Origin: Vitellaria paradoxa
Taxonomy: Eukaryota > Streptophyta > Magnoliopsida > Ericales > Sapotaceae
Assembly: GCA_019916065.1 (NCBI GenBank)
Contig: CM034241.1
Span: 7,895,920-7,959,919, forward strand
DNA: 64,000 bases
Direction of reading: 5' to 3'
The translations under genes were made by a program, and so were the position numbers. The notes beneath the pieces were generated by a model. The model did no database searches. It saw only the letters and a program-made list of their open reading frames with translations, and was not told the origin of the DNA. The stretch's first letter is position 1. Each line of letters starts with the position of its first letter. Shown here one piece after another: positions 1-11,800 of this stretch.

Positions 1-487
1 CACATGCTTTATCATATAAAAAAGACGGAACTTATAATAATAATATATAATATCTAAAATATATGTGCAACCTATCAATATATTAATTGCAGATTTAAAG
101 GGGCCGTCGCCCAATTTTTAAAGGTTTAGTGTAATTTTAGAAAATATATATATATATATTATTTTGTATAGCTTCCCCACGTTTTTGCAATTTTTTATTT
201 TAAACTCCTAATTACGTTTTTTAATAAATTTTTAACCTCATCCTTCAAGGGTATGTTGGAAGTGAAGATTTAGAGAGAGAGAGAGGGGAGGGAAGAAAAT
301 GTAAGAAACATGAAAAGAAAATATAAAATTTATAATAACTCACATAATCATAGTACAATTTTATCCCCATAGTATAGTATTATTTTCTTCTAAATAACCA
401 CGTTTTATGACTAAATTGGTCACTAGCTTTAGTAATAAAAGTTTGTTAAAACTAAATAATTAAATTGATTTTTTATAATTATATTAT

Positions 488-643
488 GGGAGTGTCTGGT
501 TGGTAAAAGTTTAAGTAAAAAGTATAATAAAAATATAAAGATTTAATGTAAAAGTGATACGTTATAAAATTTAACCAGAAGAACATATAAAAAATTAGTA
601 AAAGTTAAAAAATTTTGGTTGATTTTGGCCAACCAAACATCCC
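488..643. mobile_element. Short hAT-like MITE
   Basis: A 156-bp AT-rich block is bounded by inverted ends: GGGAGTGTCTGGTTGG on the left, and on the right a segment whose complement reads GGGATGTTTGGTTGG. The flanks TATATTAT and TATATGGT are an imperfect 8-bp match, as expected for an old hAT-type target-site duplication. There is no coding capacity. The class assignment is inferred from the ends and the flank length. Confidence 0.55.
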
Positions 644-1152
644 TATATGGTTATATTACTTTAAAAATTTTTATTAACCACAAGCTAATAAATTAGTTAT
701 GTTTTGTATAGGTCAGGACCAGGTGAATGAAAAATAAAATAAAAGGGAATGTAAGTACTTATATATACTGATACTTTAGGATTAATTAAATGAAAATTTT
801 ATTTTATTTTTTTATAAATATCTGTTTATTTTTTTTCTTACATTTCTAATTCAACTAAGGAAATTAAATAAATTTAATATCCTTCTATTCATTTTACCAT
901 TTTACCTTCTGTACTCTTCCCTTTAGAAATTCAAAGTTACAAAAATATAAATTAATCTGAGCATGAGTCGATCTCAATTGGCCGGGAAACCTTTTCCAAA
1001 TCCTCTTTGCCTTAAGTTTCTTTCCTGTACTAATATATATATATATATATATATATTTATAAACTAATCTACATCCAGTAGTAAAAATTTCCATTCATGC
1101 TTAAATTACTTTATTTAAAAAAAAAAAAAAACACACAGACACATATTTCCAT

Positions 1153-1320
1153 ATTCATGATCAAAGCTACTAATAATTTTTTATTATTTAAATTTTCTTG
1201 TACTGTGTTTGGATTAAAGATTTAACAAGAAAAAAATTCATGATCAAAAGTACTTATAATATTTTTATTATTTAAAATTTCTTTGGCTATGTTTGGATTA
1301 AAAATTTATTAAGAGAAAAA
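1153..1320. repeat. 83-bp tandem duplication (2 copies)
   Basis: The unit starting ATTCATGATCAAA at 1153 repeats at 1236 with similar internal words (TTTTTATTATTTAAA, GTGTTTGGATTAAA). The copies differ by scattered substitutions, so the duplication is not recent. Confidence 0.7.
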
Positions 1321-3901
1321 GAAGGTTAAAAATTTAAAATCACTTTTCATGTTTGATTTAACATAAAAAATTGAAAGAAAAATTCATGAGATTTGAGAAA
1401 TTAAAAATAATTAAATTAAAAAATTTAATTAACTCATAAATATAGTTTATCTTATTATATTTTTGAATTTATTCAAATAAAAACTTGGATTTTGAATTTT
1501 ATGTTTCTTTCCATTTTTTTTTTAACCCTTTTCTTTTACCTCTTCTTTTCCTTCACCAAATTCTTACTTCAAACTCACCTTTTGTGTTAAAATTTGTCGG
1601 GAAAAAAAGCAATCATAGGAAAAATAGAAAAGCAAAAGTAAATAAATAAATAAATAAAACTCCAAATATATGATTTTATTTGAATAGATTTAAAAAAAAT
1701 TAAAAAATAAAAGAGATTAAACAATAGATTAAAATTTTAATTTAATTATGTAAATTTTTTAAAACCTCATATTTTCTTCTTTTTATTTTTTTACATAAAT
1801 CAATTATAATTTTAAATAATTACCAAAAAAAAGCATAATTTTAAATTCCTACTTATTTCTTTTTTTTTTAAATAAAAATCCTGAATCAAAACATAGGTTT
1901 ATTATTCCAGTCCGCCGACAAACAATCCTTCTTCCCACGTGGTATTGACCAAACACACAAACAGCCAATAAGACAAAAGCGATGACTCACAATAGTATAA
2001 TGCATGAGACCATTTACTTACCAAATAATAAAAATAATAATAATAGTAATAATGCATGAGACGACCAAGACCACGACTTTCATCTCACTTGGTGACGACT
2101 AACGAGGTGGAGCCTCCTTTATGGACATAGAAGTCCCACTATCTTTTATTTTTTTTATTTAAATTTAATAAATTACAAACACATCCTCTAAATATTTAAT
2201 TAAATATAAATAGGGTAGAGTCCATATCTTTTGAATATTGTAACAACCCCAACTATTAGTATTTCATTTGATATTTAATGAAAATAATGACATAATTTAG
2301 ATATTTAAATAATATAATTTATTTTTCCTTATTAAATATATAAATGTTCAAAATGAATTTAATAACCCATTAATAATTTATTAAGATCTACAATCTCAAC
2401 ATGTTTATCAATAATAGCGGAGTTAGTAATTTTTTTATTTTTTTTATCTTGGGTTATGAATTAGATATTAAATTAGTTACGGGTAGATATTAAATTAGAA
2501 TAAATTTTTTTCTCGCCTTAACTGGGTATTAAATTGAATTATAAATAATTAGATTACGATGTTATATAATATTAATATTAAAAAAAATTTAGGCCAATAT
2601 TTTATCAAAATCACAGTTTGCTATTACATCCCGTGTTTATCTAGCTTCACTTCTCAAAAAAAAAAAAGGGGTCAATTTTTTACATTTAGAGTGTAATTAA
2701 TAAAAAATAAAATAAAATAAAAAAGTAGAAATGAATAATAAAAATTCGTTCAAATCAATCCATTGGAATGAATTTCGGTTTGAAGGAATTTTGGCAAAAA
2801 CTTTTTAACTTATTGTATTAGAATTTTAAGAAATTTATAGAGATTTTATTGAAATTTATAGATATTTGTAAAAATATAAAGATTTGAATAGATTTATAGA
2901 TATTTGTAGAGATTTTATATAAATTTATATAATTTCATGAAAAAACAATTTTGTAAAAATTTAGAGAGGTTTGTAAAGTTTTTTTTGTTAATTTTTTTAA
3001 ACTTCGAACGGTGCCTATTGAGTTTTTCGGATAGCCCACGTAAGATGCTCAACCCGAATCCAAATTAATTCGGATTCATATTTTTGGCCTATAGTAAATT
3101 CGATCTATATAAAAATTGGCCAAGCCTTTTTTTGGGGGGTTCTGTTGGGATTTTACATGTCCAATCTACCAAACATACATTTAGGAGTGTGTATGGGTCA
3201 GTTCAATTTAATTTATACTTAATATAGAATTTAACTAATTTTTTTTAATTCTTAAAATTTGAATCTGAAAATAAACTGAACCGAACTGAAAATATCATGT
3301 TGGATCGGTTCAATTTTTGATTTAACCCAAATTTGAATTAAGAGATTCAGTTTTCATGTTGGGTTGTTTGTTTATTTTTAATTTCTAAATATTCAAATAA
3401 GTAATTTTAAAAATTAAAATAAATTTTCTTAAAGATTCAAAAATGACTTATTTTTCTCACATCCGTAAGTTATTTTTGAGAAAAATGGCACTCATTCACC
3501 TCCTTTTTTAGGACCCATTTTGTATTTTTTTTGAAACAAACCAACCAAAGGAAGCCATTATGTAAAATATTTTTGAAAAAAAAAAAACAGTGTTTACTTA
3601 TGTTTTAAAAAAATAATTTTTAAAATATATGTTAAAACTAAATTTTTTAAAATAAGGGATATTTAGTTTATAAAAAAAAAACTTAAAAATTCAATTTTTT
3701 GTCAACTTTTTCAATATTTTTAATCAAATTTTATTTAGTGTTACTTTTTATTATAATTCTTTTTTTTATAAAAATTGACTATTCAAAGGGCAACTCTATA
3801 TTCAAGCAAACAAAGCCGCAGGCCTTTTCGGCTTCTTCTCGATTAACACATTATTAGTAAATATTTGGGTTCTAGGAGATTGCAGTAAAGAAATTCACTG
3901 C

Positions 3902-3924
3902 AGGGTTTCAGCCCCTGAAACCCT
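3902..3924. other. Perfect 10-bp hairpin
   Basis: AGGGTTTCAG is followed by a 3-base CCC loop and the exact complement CTGAAACCCT. It lies about 1.3 kb upstream of the IQM-like start codon. The AACCCTAAA wording is telomere-like but occurs once, so it is not an interstitial telomere array. No function can be assigned. Confidence 0.6.
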
Positions 3925-4263
3925 AAATATTTGTAGTCAATTAGACGTTTCATTAATTTTTCATAATAAGATTGAGTTTTGTTAGAATGGTAAATATATA
4001 TATATATATATATATGAGGAATACTATCTAAAACAAAATATTTGGTAGAATCTTGTTAATAAAAATTCACTTTATAATACTTTTTCACTTTATCTAGTAA
4101 TGTATTGTGTGAAAGCACATTTTCTTTATTTTTTATTCTGCCTAATGTGAAGTAATCTTTCTTTTTTTTCTTATCATTTTTCTTTTTTTCTTCTTATTTT
4201 ATTTTGCTATATTTTATATTAATTTTTTTTCAACCGCTTTATACTAAAAATTGAAGAGATACA

Positions 4264-4835
4264 TTAAAAATTTTGAGGAGAAGAAAATAAGGAAGAAATA
4301 AGAAGAGAGTAAGAAAAAAAGGAATATAAGAATAATAGTAGATATATATATATATATATATAGATAGATACCGTGAAATGTAGAAAATGATAAAAAGAAA
4401 AAGAAGAAAAGGATAAAAAAAAGAGAAATATAAGAATAATATATATATATTTTTTTATGCTGTGAAGGGTAAAAGAGGATAAGGAAAAAAAAAAAGAAGA
4501 GGGAAGATAAAAATAATGATAAATATAAACATTCAGCTCAAGAGGATAAGAAGGAAGAAAGATTAAAATTAAAAAAAAAGAGAAAGATAAGAATAATATT
4601 AGATAAGTGTAGAAGAGCATAAGAAGAAAAAAAAAAGAAGAGAATTAAAAAAAAGTAAGATAAAAATAATAATAGATATATATACAGTTAAAGAGGGTAG
4701 GAAAAAGGAAAAAAAAGAAGTAAAAAAAGAGAAAAATAAGAAAAATATTAGATATATATACATATACACTGCTGCGGTGGTGGAAGAGGGAAAGAAAAAA
4801 AAAATAAAAAAAAAGAAAAGTTAAGAATAATATTA

Positions 4836-4866
<31 letters not shown>

Positions 4867-4870
4867 GCGC
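4264..4870. repeat. Purine-rich minisatellite, ~80-bp degenerate unit, ~7 copies
   Basis: The + strand is almost all A and G and repeats the pattern 'gaagagRgtaagRaaaaaRaa...agataagaataataTtagatatatata'. The AATAATA-to-TATATA part of each unit falls near 4330, 4432, 4515, 4592, 4667, 4746 and 4830, giving a period of about 75-102 bases. The long minus-strand open frames here (rich in Phe, Ser, Leu, Tyr, Ile) are products of the repeat and not genes. The array lies 0.4-1.0 kb upstream of the IQM-like gene. Confidence 0.7.
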
Positions 4871-4876
4871 GCGCGC
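4834..4876. repeat. 43-nt alternating purine-pyrimidine tract
   Basis: An uninterrupted alternating run goes from (TA)n through one CA step into (GC)5. It closes the minisatellite about 360 bases before the IQM-like ATG. Such tracts can form Z-DNA or cruciforms in general; no specific role is shown. Confidence 0.75.
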
Positions 4877-5150
4877 TTGGGTAGAGGGTAAAAGGAATAA
4901 ATATCAACGCGCATTTTTAGTTAAGGATAAAGAGGGAAAAAAAAAAAAAGAAAAAAAAGGCACATTTAAACAAGTTTGTCTCCGGTGGCGAGTATACACA
5001 CGGGTTTTCATTCGAGCGAGTGCAGATGTCTTTCACCCCCACCTTTATTTATTGTTATTTTTTGTCGGGTTGGTAACCGGGACATGACACACACGTATAG
5101 ATAGATACCCACTTCCAAGTCCCAAGCAGCTCTGAAGCTCCGACGACGGC

Positions 5151-5151
<1 letters not shown>

Positions 5152-5187
<36 letters not shown>

Positions 5188-5235
5188 CTCTTCTTCCGTT
5201 TGAAATTTATAGGGTTTCGTTGACTGGTCTTCCCA
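5152..5235 (+). promoter_or_regulatory. CT-repeat 5' leader of the IQM-like gene
   Basis: A (CT)n run of about 28 bases is followed by TATATATATCTC and a short pyrimidine-rich leader running to the ATG at 5236. CT-repeat leaders are common in plant 5' UTRs. The start of transcription is not resolved and probably lies near 5090-5150. Confidence 0.5.
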
Positions 5236-5583
5236 ATGGAGGTTGACACCCAAAGTCTTTCCAACTTAAATCCTAATTCCAAACCACCATTCTCTCACTC
5301 CGTTACCGTCGCCACCGACGCTTCCGAGTTCCGGGGCTCCGAAATGCTGCAGTCTCCGGGGAAAATGCTTCCGAAAGCAGCTCGTTTGACTCTTCAGCGA
5401 CCGGCCGCGGGAACTCCAAGGTGTCACAATCACAAATGGGTTTCGCTTCGCCCCGTCCCGCCGTTGGGGCGGCTAATGGGGAGTCTAGTGCGGCGATGAA
5501 GGTGCAGAAAGTTTATCGGAGTTACCGCACCCGGCGTATGTTAGCGGATTCGGCTGTTGTAGCGGAAGAGCTCTGGTTGGTAG

Positions 5584-5627
<44 letters not shown>

Positions 5628-5857
5628 CCCCCTTTGCTCGGCACGCACTGGCACAGTTACTACGCACAACACACCTATACTTCCATATATACATGTATGT
5701 ATATGTATATATAAAAGTGAAGGGTGATCGTTTTGAAGGTGGCAAGCGATCGACTATGTTCGATTGAATCACAGTACAATTTCCTTCTTCAATTTTTCGA
5801 AACCAGAGACGGCAGCGTCGCGGTGGAATCGAATCCGCCTGAATGCTTCTAAGGTTT

Positions 5858-5895
<38 letters not shown>

Positions 5896-8800
5896 GTGAT
5901 TCTGTTGTCTTGTTCTAGAAGAAGAGCAAATAGATTGATTTGAGGGCTAGCCCTGTTTTTATCTTTGTTTAAGAGAGAGACAGCTAATAGTGTGCTGTTA
6001 ATTTTTTTGGGAAGGTGGGTAAGGGTTTGTCTCAAGATGCCAGAGCACAAAAATTGGCTTTCCAACACTGGATTGAAGCTGTGAGTTATTCTACCCCTTT
6101 CGGCTTCCCTTTTTGTGAATTTGTCTGTCTTGAAAATGGCATGCCTTTTATACTTTCTTATTATTATTATTATTATTAAATTTTGGTGGGTGTGAACATT
6201 AGATTGATCCAAGGCATCGTTATGGGCATTGCTTGCACCTGTATTATGAAGAGTGGTGTAAAACTGATGCGGGTCAACCATTCTTCTATTGGTAAAACAA
6301 GTTTGCTTTTAGCTATGAGTCTTGCTTTTTTTTTCTTTCTTCTTTTTTGTATTTGTATTTGTATTTGATGTGCTATCCTTCTAGAAGGAAAATAATTGTC
6401 CCAAATACTAGTGGTGAACAGGGTTGCTTGATTTTTTTTTTAGCAAATAAAAAATTTGAACTCCCAAATTAACTTTGTCAAGAAGATGAATGAAAATAAT
6501 AAAAATAATCAAATATGAAATGCACTCAATAATATAAACAATAAGCAAAGTATTTAATAATTGTGGGTGAAGAGTGAGAGCTAGTGTTTGTAATGAATAT
6601 AAAGAAATTGGGGAAGAGAATAGAAAACAATCGATTTATAGTAGTTCAGCTCCCTAAGGTCTTCTTTGAGATCTGTCCACTATTTTTGAAATTTCTGTTA
6701 CACACTAGTTTCCTAAGGTGCTCGCAAACCTTTTACAAGTGATTATATCTCCAAATCACTCACTTCAAGTGATTTTATCCCAAATCACTCCACAAGCCCT
6801 TCTCAAAGAGTATCCCGTCTTAGTTTCAACACTTGAATGAAATCCAACAAGAGTTTCTCACCCAACTCTCACAAATCAAGAGGGTTATTAATTTCCTTCT
6901 CTTACAATAACAATAATGAATTCTAAAACTCACTCAAATCAAAATAGAAACTCTTACAGGTTGAATATGAAAGATGATGAACAAATGTTGGAAGAAGTCA
7001 CTCTATCTTTGCAAAATAGTAAACTTTCTTCTATCTCCTTATAAGCACCTGTTTTCTTTCTTTATATCGTGCTTACATTTGAGATTGAAGCTTTATTTAT
7101 AGGCAAAAATCCTCAAATAGCCATTACCAAGTCATACATTTTTTGCCCTTGAGAGAATTGAATTTCGTTTCTTCTAATGCTGATTTTCAAATCCAGATCT
7201 GACAAGGTCAGTTTGAGAGCCCTTTTCAGCATTATAACTTTCGTATTTGAATTTGGGTCAGACTAATGATTTTTTTAGGTCTATAAGTCAGCTATCATGT
7301 GTCCAAATTTGAGCTTCATCCAATAGTTAGATCTTCAAATATGACCTCTGAGCTGAGACTACCTCCAGCTGGCTGGTTCTGACAATCTGAATATGTGTTT
7401 CTTCATAATAAAATTCAAATTTGAAGAAACTTAAATCTGGAAAGTTGTGGCTTTATAAGTACTCTTTTTACCCACAGAATTTCAGAATTTTTACGCACAG
7501 AATTTCAGAATTTTAAAGATATATACCATGAGGCATGCCTAAAAAACCAAGACTATCTCTATAATTCAGAATTGGAACTTCATCTGCCAAGATCAGTAGC
7601 TCTCCTTTTAGGTCATGTTATCATTACATTTACGAATGTTTCCGTTCGGTAAAGTTGTAGAATGGATGTCTACTTTATCGTATTAAACTTTCACGCAAAT
7701 TGAACCATTGGATCTTCATCTACAATCCAATTACTAGAACAAGTCTAATTTGTCTGTCTATCCAAGTTAATTTTCTACTTCAAGTTTTTATCTTACTTCG
7801 ATTTCCATTACATCAGACTTTGAAGTTTCTTTATTTCTTCATCTAAATTATGTAAAAATACTTGAAAAATAATACCAGTCTCTTCCAAGCATATTATCCT
7901 GAATATATTAATTTAAAATCAATTATAACATTTCATACAATGTCTATTTGAAAATAAATCTTAAAAATTTAATTCAATTTTTGTTAATATCGAAATCGTA
8001 TATGAAACTAAGTTTATAATTTTGGGTCAACAAAATTAGTTGCTAATTCATTCCCAAAAAAAAAAAAAAAGTAGAAAAAAAAGTAATAAAAGTCATTTCT
8101 GTATGTTGATTTTGAAGTGGAGTTTTATCAGTACGTTTTAAGCTGAGTGATTGAAATGGAGAAATCTTGGATATTTTAGTTGACTAGAGAATACCTATTA
8201 AACTGAAAGGAAAATTTTGTAAGACCATTATAAGACCCAATATGCTTTATGAAACAAAGTGTTGGGTCATTAATAGGCTACACTATCATAAGATTAGTGT
8301 AGCGGAAATGTGGATGCTAAGATAGATGCGTGGTAATATAGCACAATAAATGAATATATTTGGGGGAAAAAAGAAAAGTCGAGGTAACCTTGATAAAAAA
8401 AGAAGTTGAGAGAATGTCGTTTAAGATAGTTTGGTCATGTATAATGTAAACCTATGGATGTACTAGTAAGGAAGAGTGAGTCGATCTAAATAGAAAGAGG
8501 AAAGAGGACAAAAGATAGACCTAAGATTATATGGATTCAAATTGTAAGGAAACACCCGACTTCTTATAACCTTACAGAAAATATAACACATGGCAAAAAT
8601 GAATGAAGAAAGATTATTCATGTAGCCAACATCAACTAGTTTGGGACTAAGCTTATGTTGAGTTGAGTTGAGTTGAGTTGTACCTTAACTTCTATTATAG
8701 CTGTAATGGTGATTGAGGAGCAATAGGTCAGAATTGCAGTTGGAATTGGTTAAGGGCTATTCCCAAAAGAAGTGATGTTTTCATGAACTGCTTGCATAGT

Positions 8801-11800
8801 ACAAGCAAGGGTTAAAAATAAAAAAAGTTGAGAGCAATACCTAAACAAAACCATCTATTAGTTTGTGAGATGATGTTAATAATCTTTATGCCTTCAATTT
8901 TTAAAATGAAGACCGTGACTTTTAATCAAGATTGACATTATGAAATCAGAAAGTGGACTAAATTAGCAAACAAATTTGGTATAACCAGTATATTGCTAAG
9001 GTGCAGTACCAAATTTGCAGCTTAAGTGTTTGTTTTATGCTATGTCAAGAACTTGTGGGTGTCACAAAGCATGTTTTTCTTTCTTAGGTAATTAATTCTC
9101 GTGATTTCCTTTTACAAATAACTCTCCCAAAAACAAATGTTGATTTAACTAATCAATTGCATTGTCTACTGTTCCAGTTGATGCAAATTTACACGCTTGT
9201 GGCAGGAAGGTAGAAAATAAAAACAGAAACAACTTGTCCTGTACATCATAAATTTTCTTTAATTGAAGAACTTATGGAAATGATAAAAATGTAGTAGATA
9301 AAGCCGGGGGTTATTAAGAATTTACTGCAATTTGGAATCTTAAATCTCTGACCAAATGGGGGAAAATTCCCATTGAAGTTCCATTAGCTTTTGTTATTTT
9401 TTTCCTCCTTTCAATCTCTAAGGCTGTATGGATTGCTGGCCAGATTTTTATATTTAATGTATCAGATGCTAAACCTTCTTATTTCTATATATTGCAGGTT
9501 GGACATTGGAGATGGCAAGGAAGTTGATATTAAAGAATGCCCAAGATCAAAACTTCGTAAACAATGCATCAGATACCTTGGGCCTGTATGTGCTTTCATG
9601 AATCACTTTTTTCTGGAGCTCTATGTCAAAATTGCATTTAATTCCATAATTTAATATGTAAGAACTGTTTAGTTCAGACTCATTCTATCCTAATATACCG
9701 TTCATTTCATGCGATTGCTTTTTGCTAAAAAATCAGCAAGAAAGAGAGGATTATGAATACATTGTTGTGGAGGGGAAAATAGTGCACAAAAAAGAATGGA
9801 AATTTTCTTGATACTATCAAGGGAATGCCAAGGGTAAAATGGATATTTGTGATGAGCACCACCAAGAAACTTTACGTTGGTCAGGTGAGATCTAACATAA
9901 ACACCAGAATTACTGGTTTGACTGTTTTTCTTTATTTCTTACCTTCCACATTGGTTCGAAGGCTAAAATTTTTTGTTAATTCCAGAAAAAGAAAGGAGTT
10001 TTTCATCATTCCAGCTTCCTTGCTGGAGGGGCTACTTTAGCTGCCGGAAGGCTTGAGGTAGAGGATGGAAAACTTAAGGTAATGCAAGAACCTAATATTT
10101 TTCCATTGCGTGCATTGATTGACCGACTCTGCAACTTGTGTTGTTGTGTTTTCATAATGTGCGACTTTGCCCTAGTTGGTTTCTGGCTTTCAATATTTTC
10201 TAGTTGTATTTCTCAAATTTTGAGTTACTCTTACGTGATGCTGTTTAAGGAAGACCTTGTTCAACATTGGAATTATCATGGATCCTTTCATGGCTGCACA
10301 ATTATAGCATGCTTGAAGTCTCCAAATTCTGTCAGTTAATGGAAAATTTTGGCACCCTTCTGCAAAGATCATTAAAATATTTCAATCTTTTAGATATGGG
10401 CATTGGTCTGTTGAACTTCATTTATGGTGAATTAAGTCTTGGCTTGTTCGCTGTAGAACTCTCAATTTTAACATAACTGGATCTCCGTTGCCTCCGTGAG
10501 TTACTGTAACTAATGCAGTTCCATTTGGATAATTATGGATTTCAAATTAATAGATATGAAGTTAAATTGCATTAAAATATAAGAGATACCTAAGTTATGC
10601 AACAATGCGTGTATGATTTTAGATTTCTAACAATTACTCTACTAAAAGTAGTGGAGCTACTATTATGAAAAATTTTAAATAACTAAGGTGGCATTTGGTT
10701 TGGTTTTCTATTTTTTATTTTTATTTTCTGTTTTTGTTTTTTATTTTCCGTTTTGAGATCATTTTCCATTTTGCTATTTTAGAAACAAAGAAAATAGCTC
10801 AAAATACATTCGGTTATTTGTGTTTTCAAAATTTGTTTTAGAAAACAGAAATTGGGTTTACACATGAAATGAAAAATGACAAAAAATTATTTTAAGTGTT
10901 TTTAATTCAAAACAAGAAAAAATCTTAAAATAAGGAAAATAGAATATTTTTTTGTTTTCCTTCTTTTGGGATTTTTAAAACATAAACTCATAAAACAAAA
11001 TAGAAAATGGAAAAGCAAACCAAATGTCACCTAATTTTTTTGAGGGATTTCAAACTCATCGTAGTTTATCATGTTAAACTGCTCAGATCTAAACTAACAA
11101 AAATTATATTTGACCAATTCTTAAATAAATGGCACAAAATTCTGTGGTTTAAACTCTAAAAATAAAGCTCTAATGCATGTAATATATTCACTTCTCATTT
11201 ATTAGAATTATCAAGTTCACACTCGCTTGCATGTTTGTTGCTACTGCCAGCAGCTTTGAGTTTCAAATTGTTTCAATAGCAGGATAATATGAGCTTGAAC
11301 ACTGAACAGACCTTAAAATGGAGGTGGTTCTATGGAAATTTTATTTGCTTTTATAGAACAAGAAAAGTATCTCGTGTCATGTAAAGCATCTGAGCAGGAC
11401 ATGGTTTGTGTAAAATGCTAAAATGGCATCTCATGGAACTTTGGTCCCTCAATTTTAGAAATGCTCTTGTTTTAAGAAGTCTAAATTAACATATGCAGAC
11501 TTGTTTAACTGATATGTAGAAGACAAATGTACCCTTTTTTTTTTTAATCCGTACATTGGAAATTAATGGACTATTCAACTTGCAGTAGAGGTTTTGATAC
11601 CCTTGTCTTGTGAATAGATTATTACAATTCAGCAAAATGTTGGTATACGGCACGCTTAATATTCCAAATGCAGGAACAAGCCTGTGTTGAATATTCTTTA
11701 GCATCTCATTGACTGCTTTTCATTTCATTTCAATTTTTTTTTTGCCTCCAGGCTCTGTCACCATACAGCGGACATTACCGGCCAACTGATGATAGCCTTG

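Larger units (their letters stand above)
1..4260. other. AT-rich intergenic DNA
   Basis: No gene is recognisable on either strand. The stretch is AT-rich with many homopolymer runs and a few AT microsatellites (near 1030 and 3990). It contains a small MITE, an 83-bp tandem duplication and a short perfect hairpin, listed separately. The segment 3190-3370 resembles AT-rich MITE debris with the wording 'ggttcaattt', also seen near 52680, but no clean ends were found. Confidence 0.6.

Noticed and set aside
3920..3930. Interstitial telomere repeat
   Set aside because: AACCCTAAA occurs once only, without tandem TTTAGGG units.
4264..4914. Two long minus-strand open frames of 118 and 89 codons
   Set aside because: They translate the purine-rich minisatellite into Phe/Ser/Leu/Tyr/Ile low-complexity sequence with no domain or homology signal.
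5485..6281. Minus-strand open frames antisense to the first IQM exons
   Set aside because: They are shadows of the real + strand exons and CT repeats (translated as Arg/Glu runs), with no recognisable protein.
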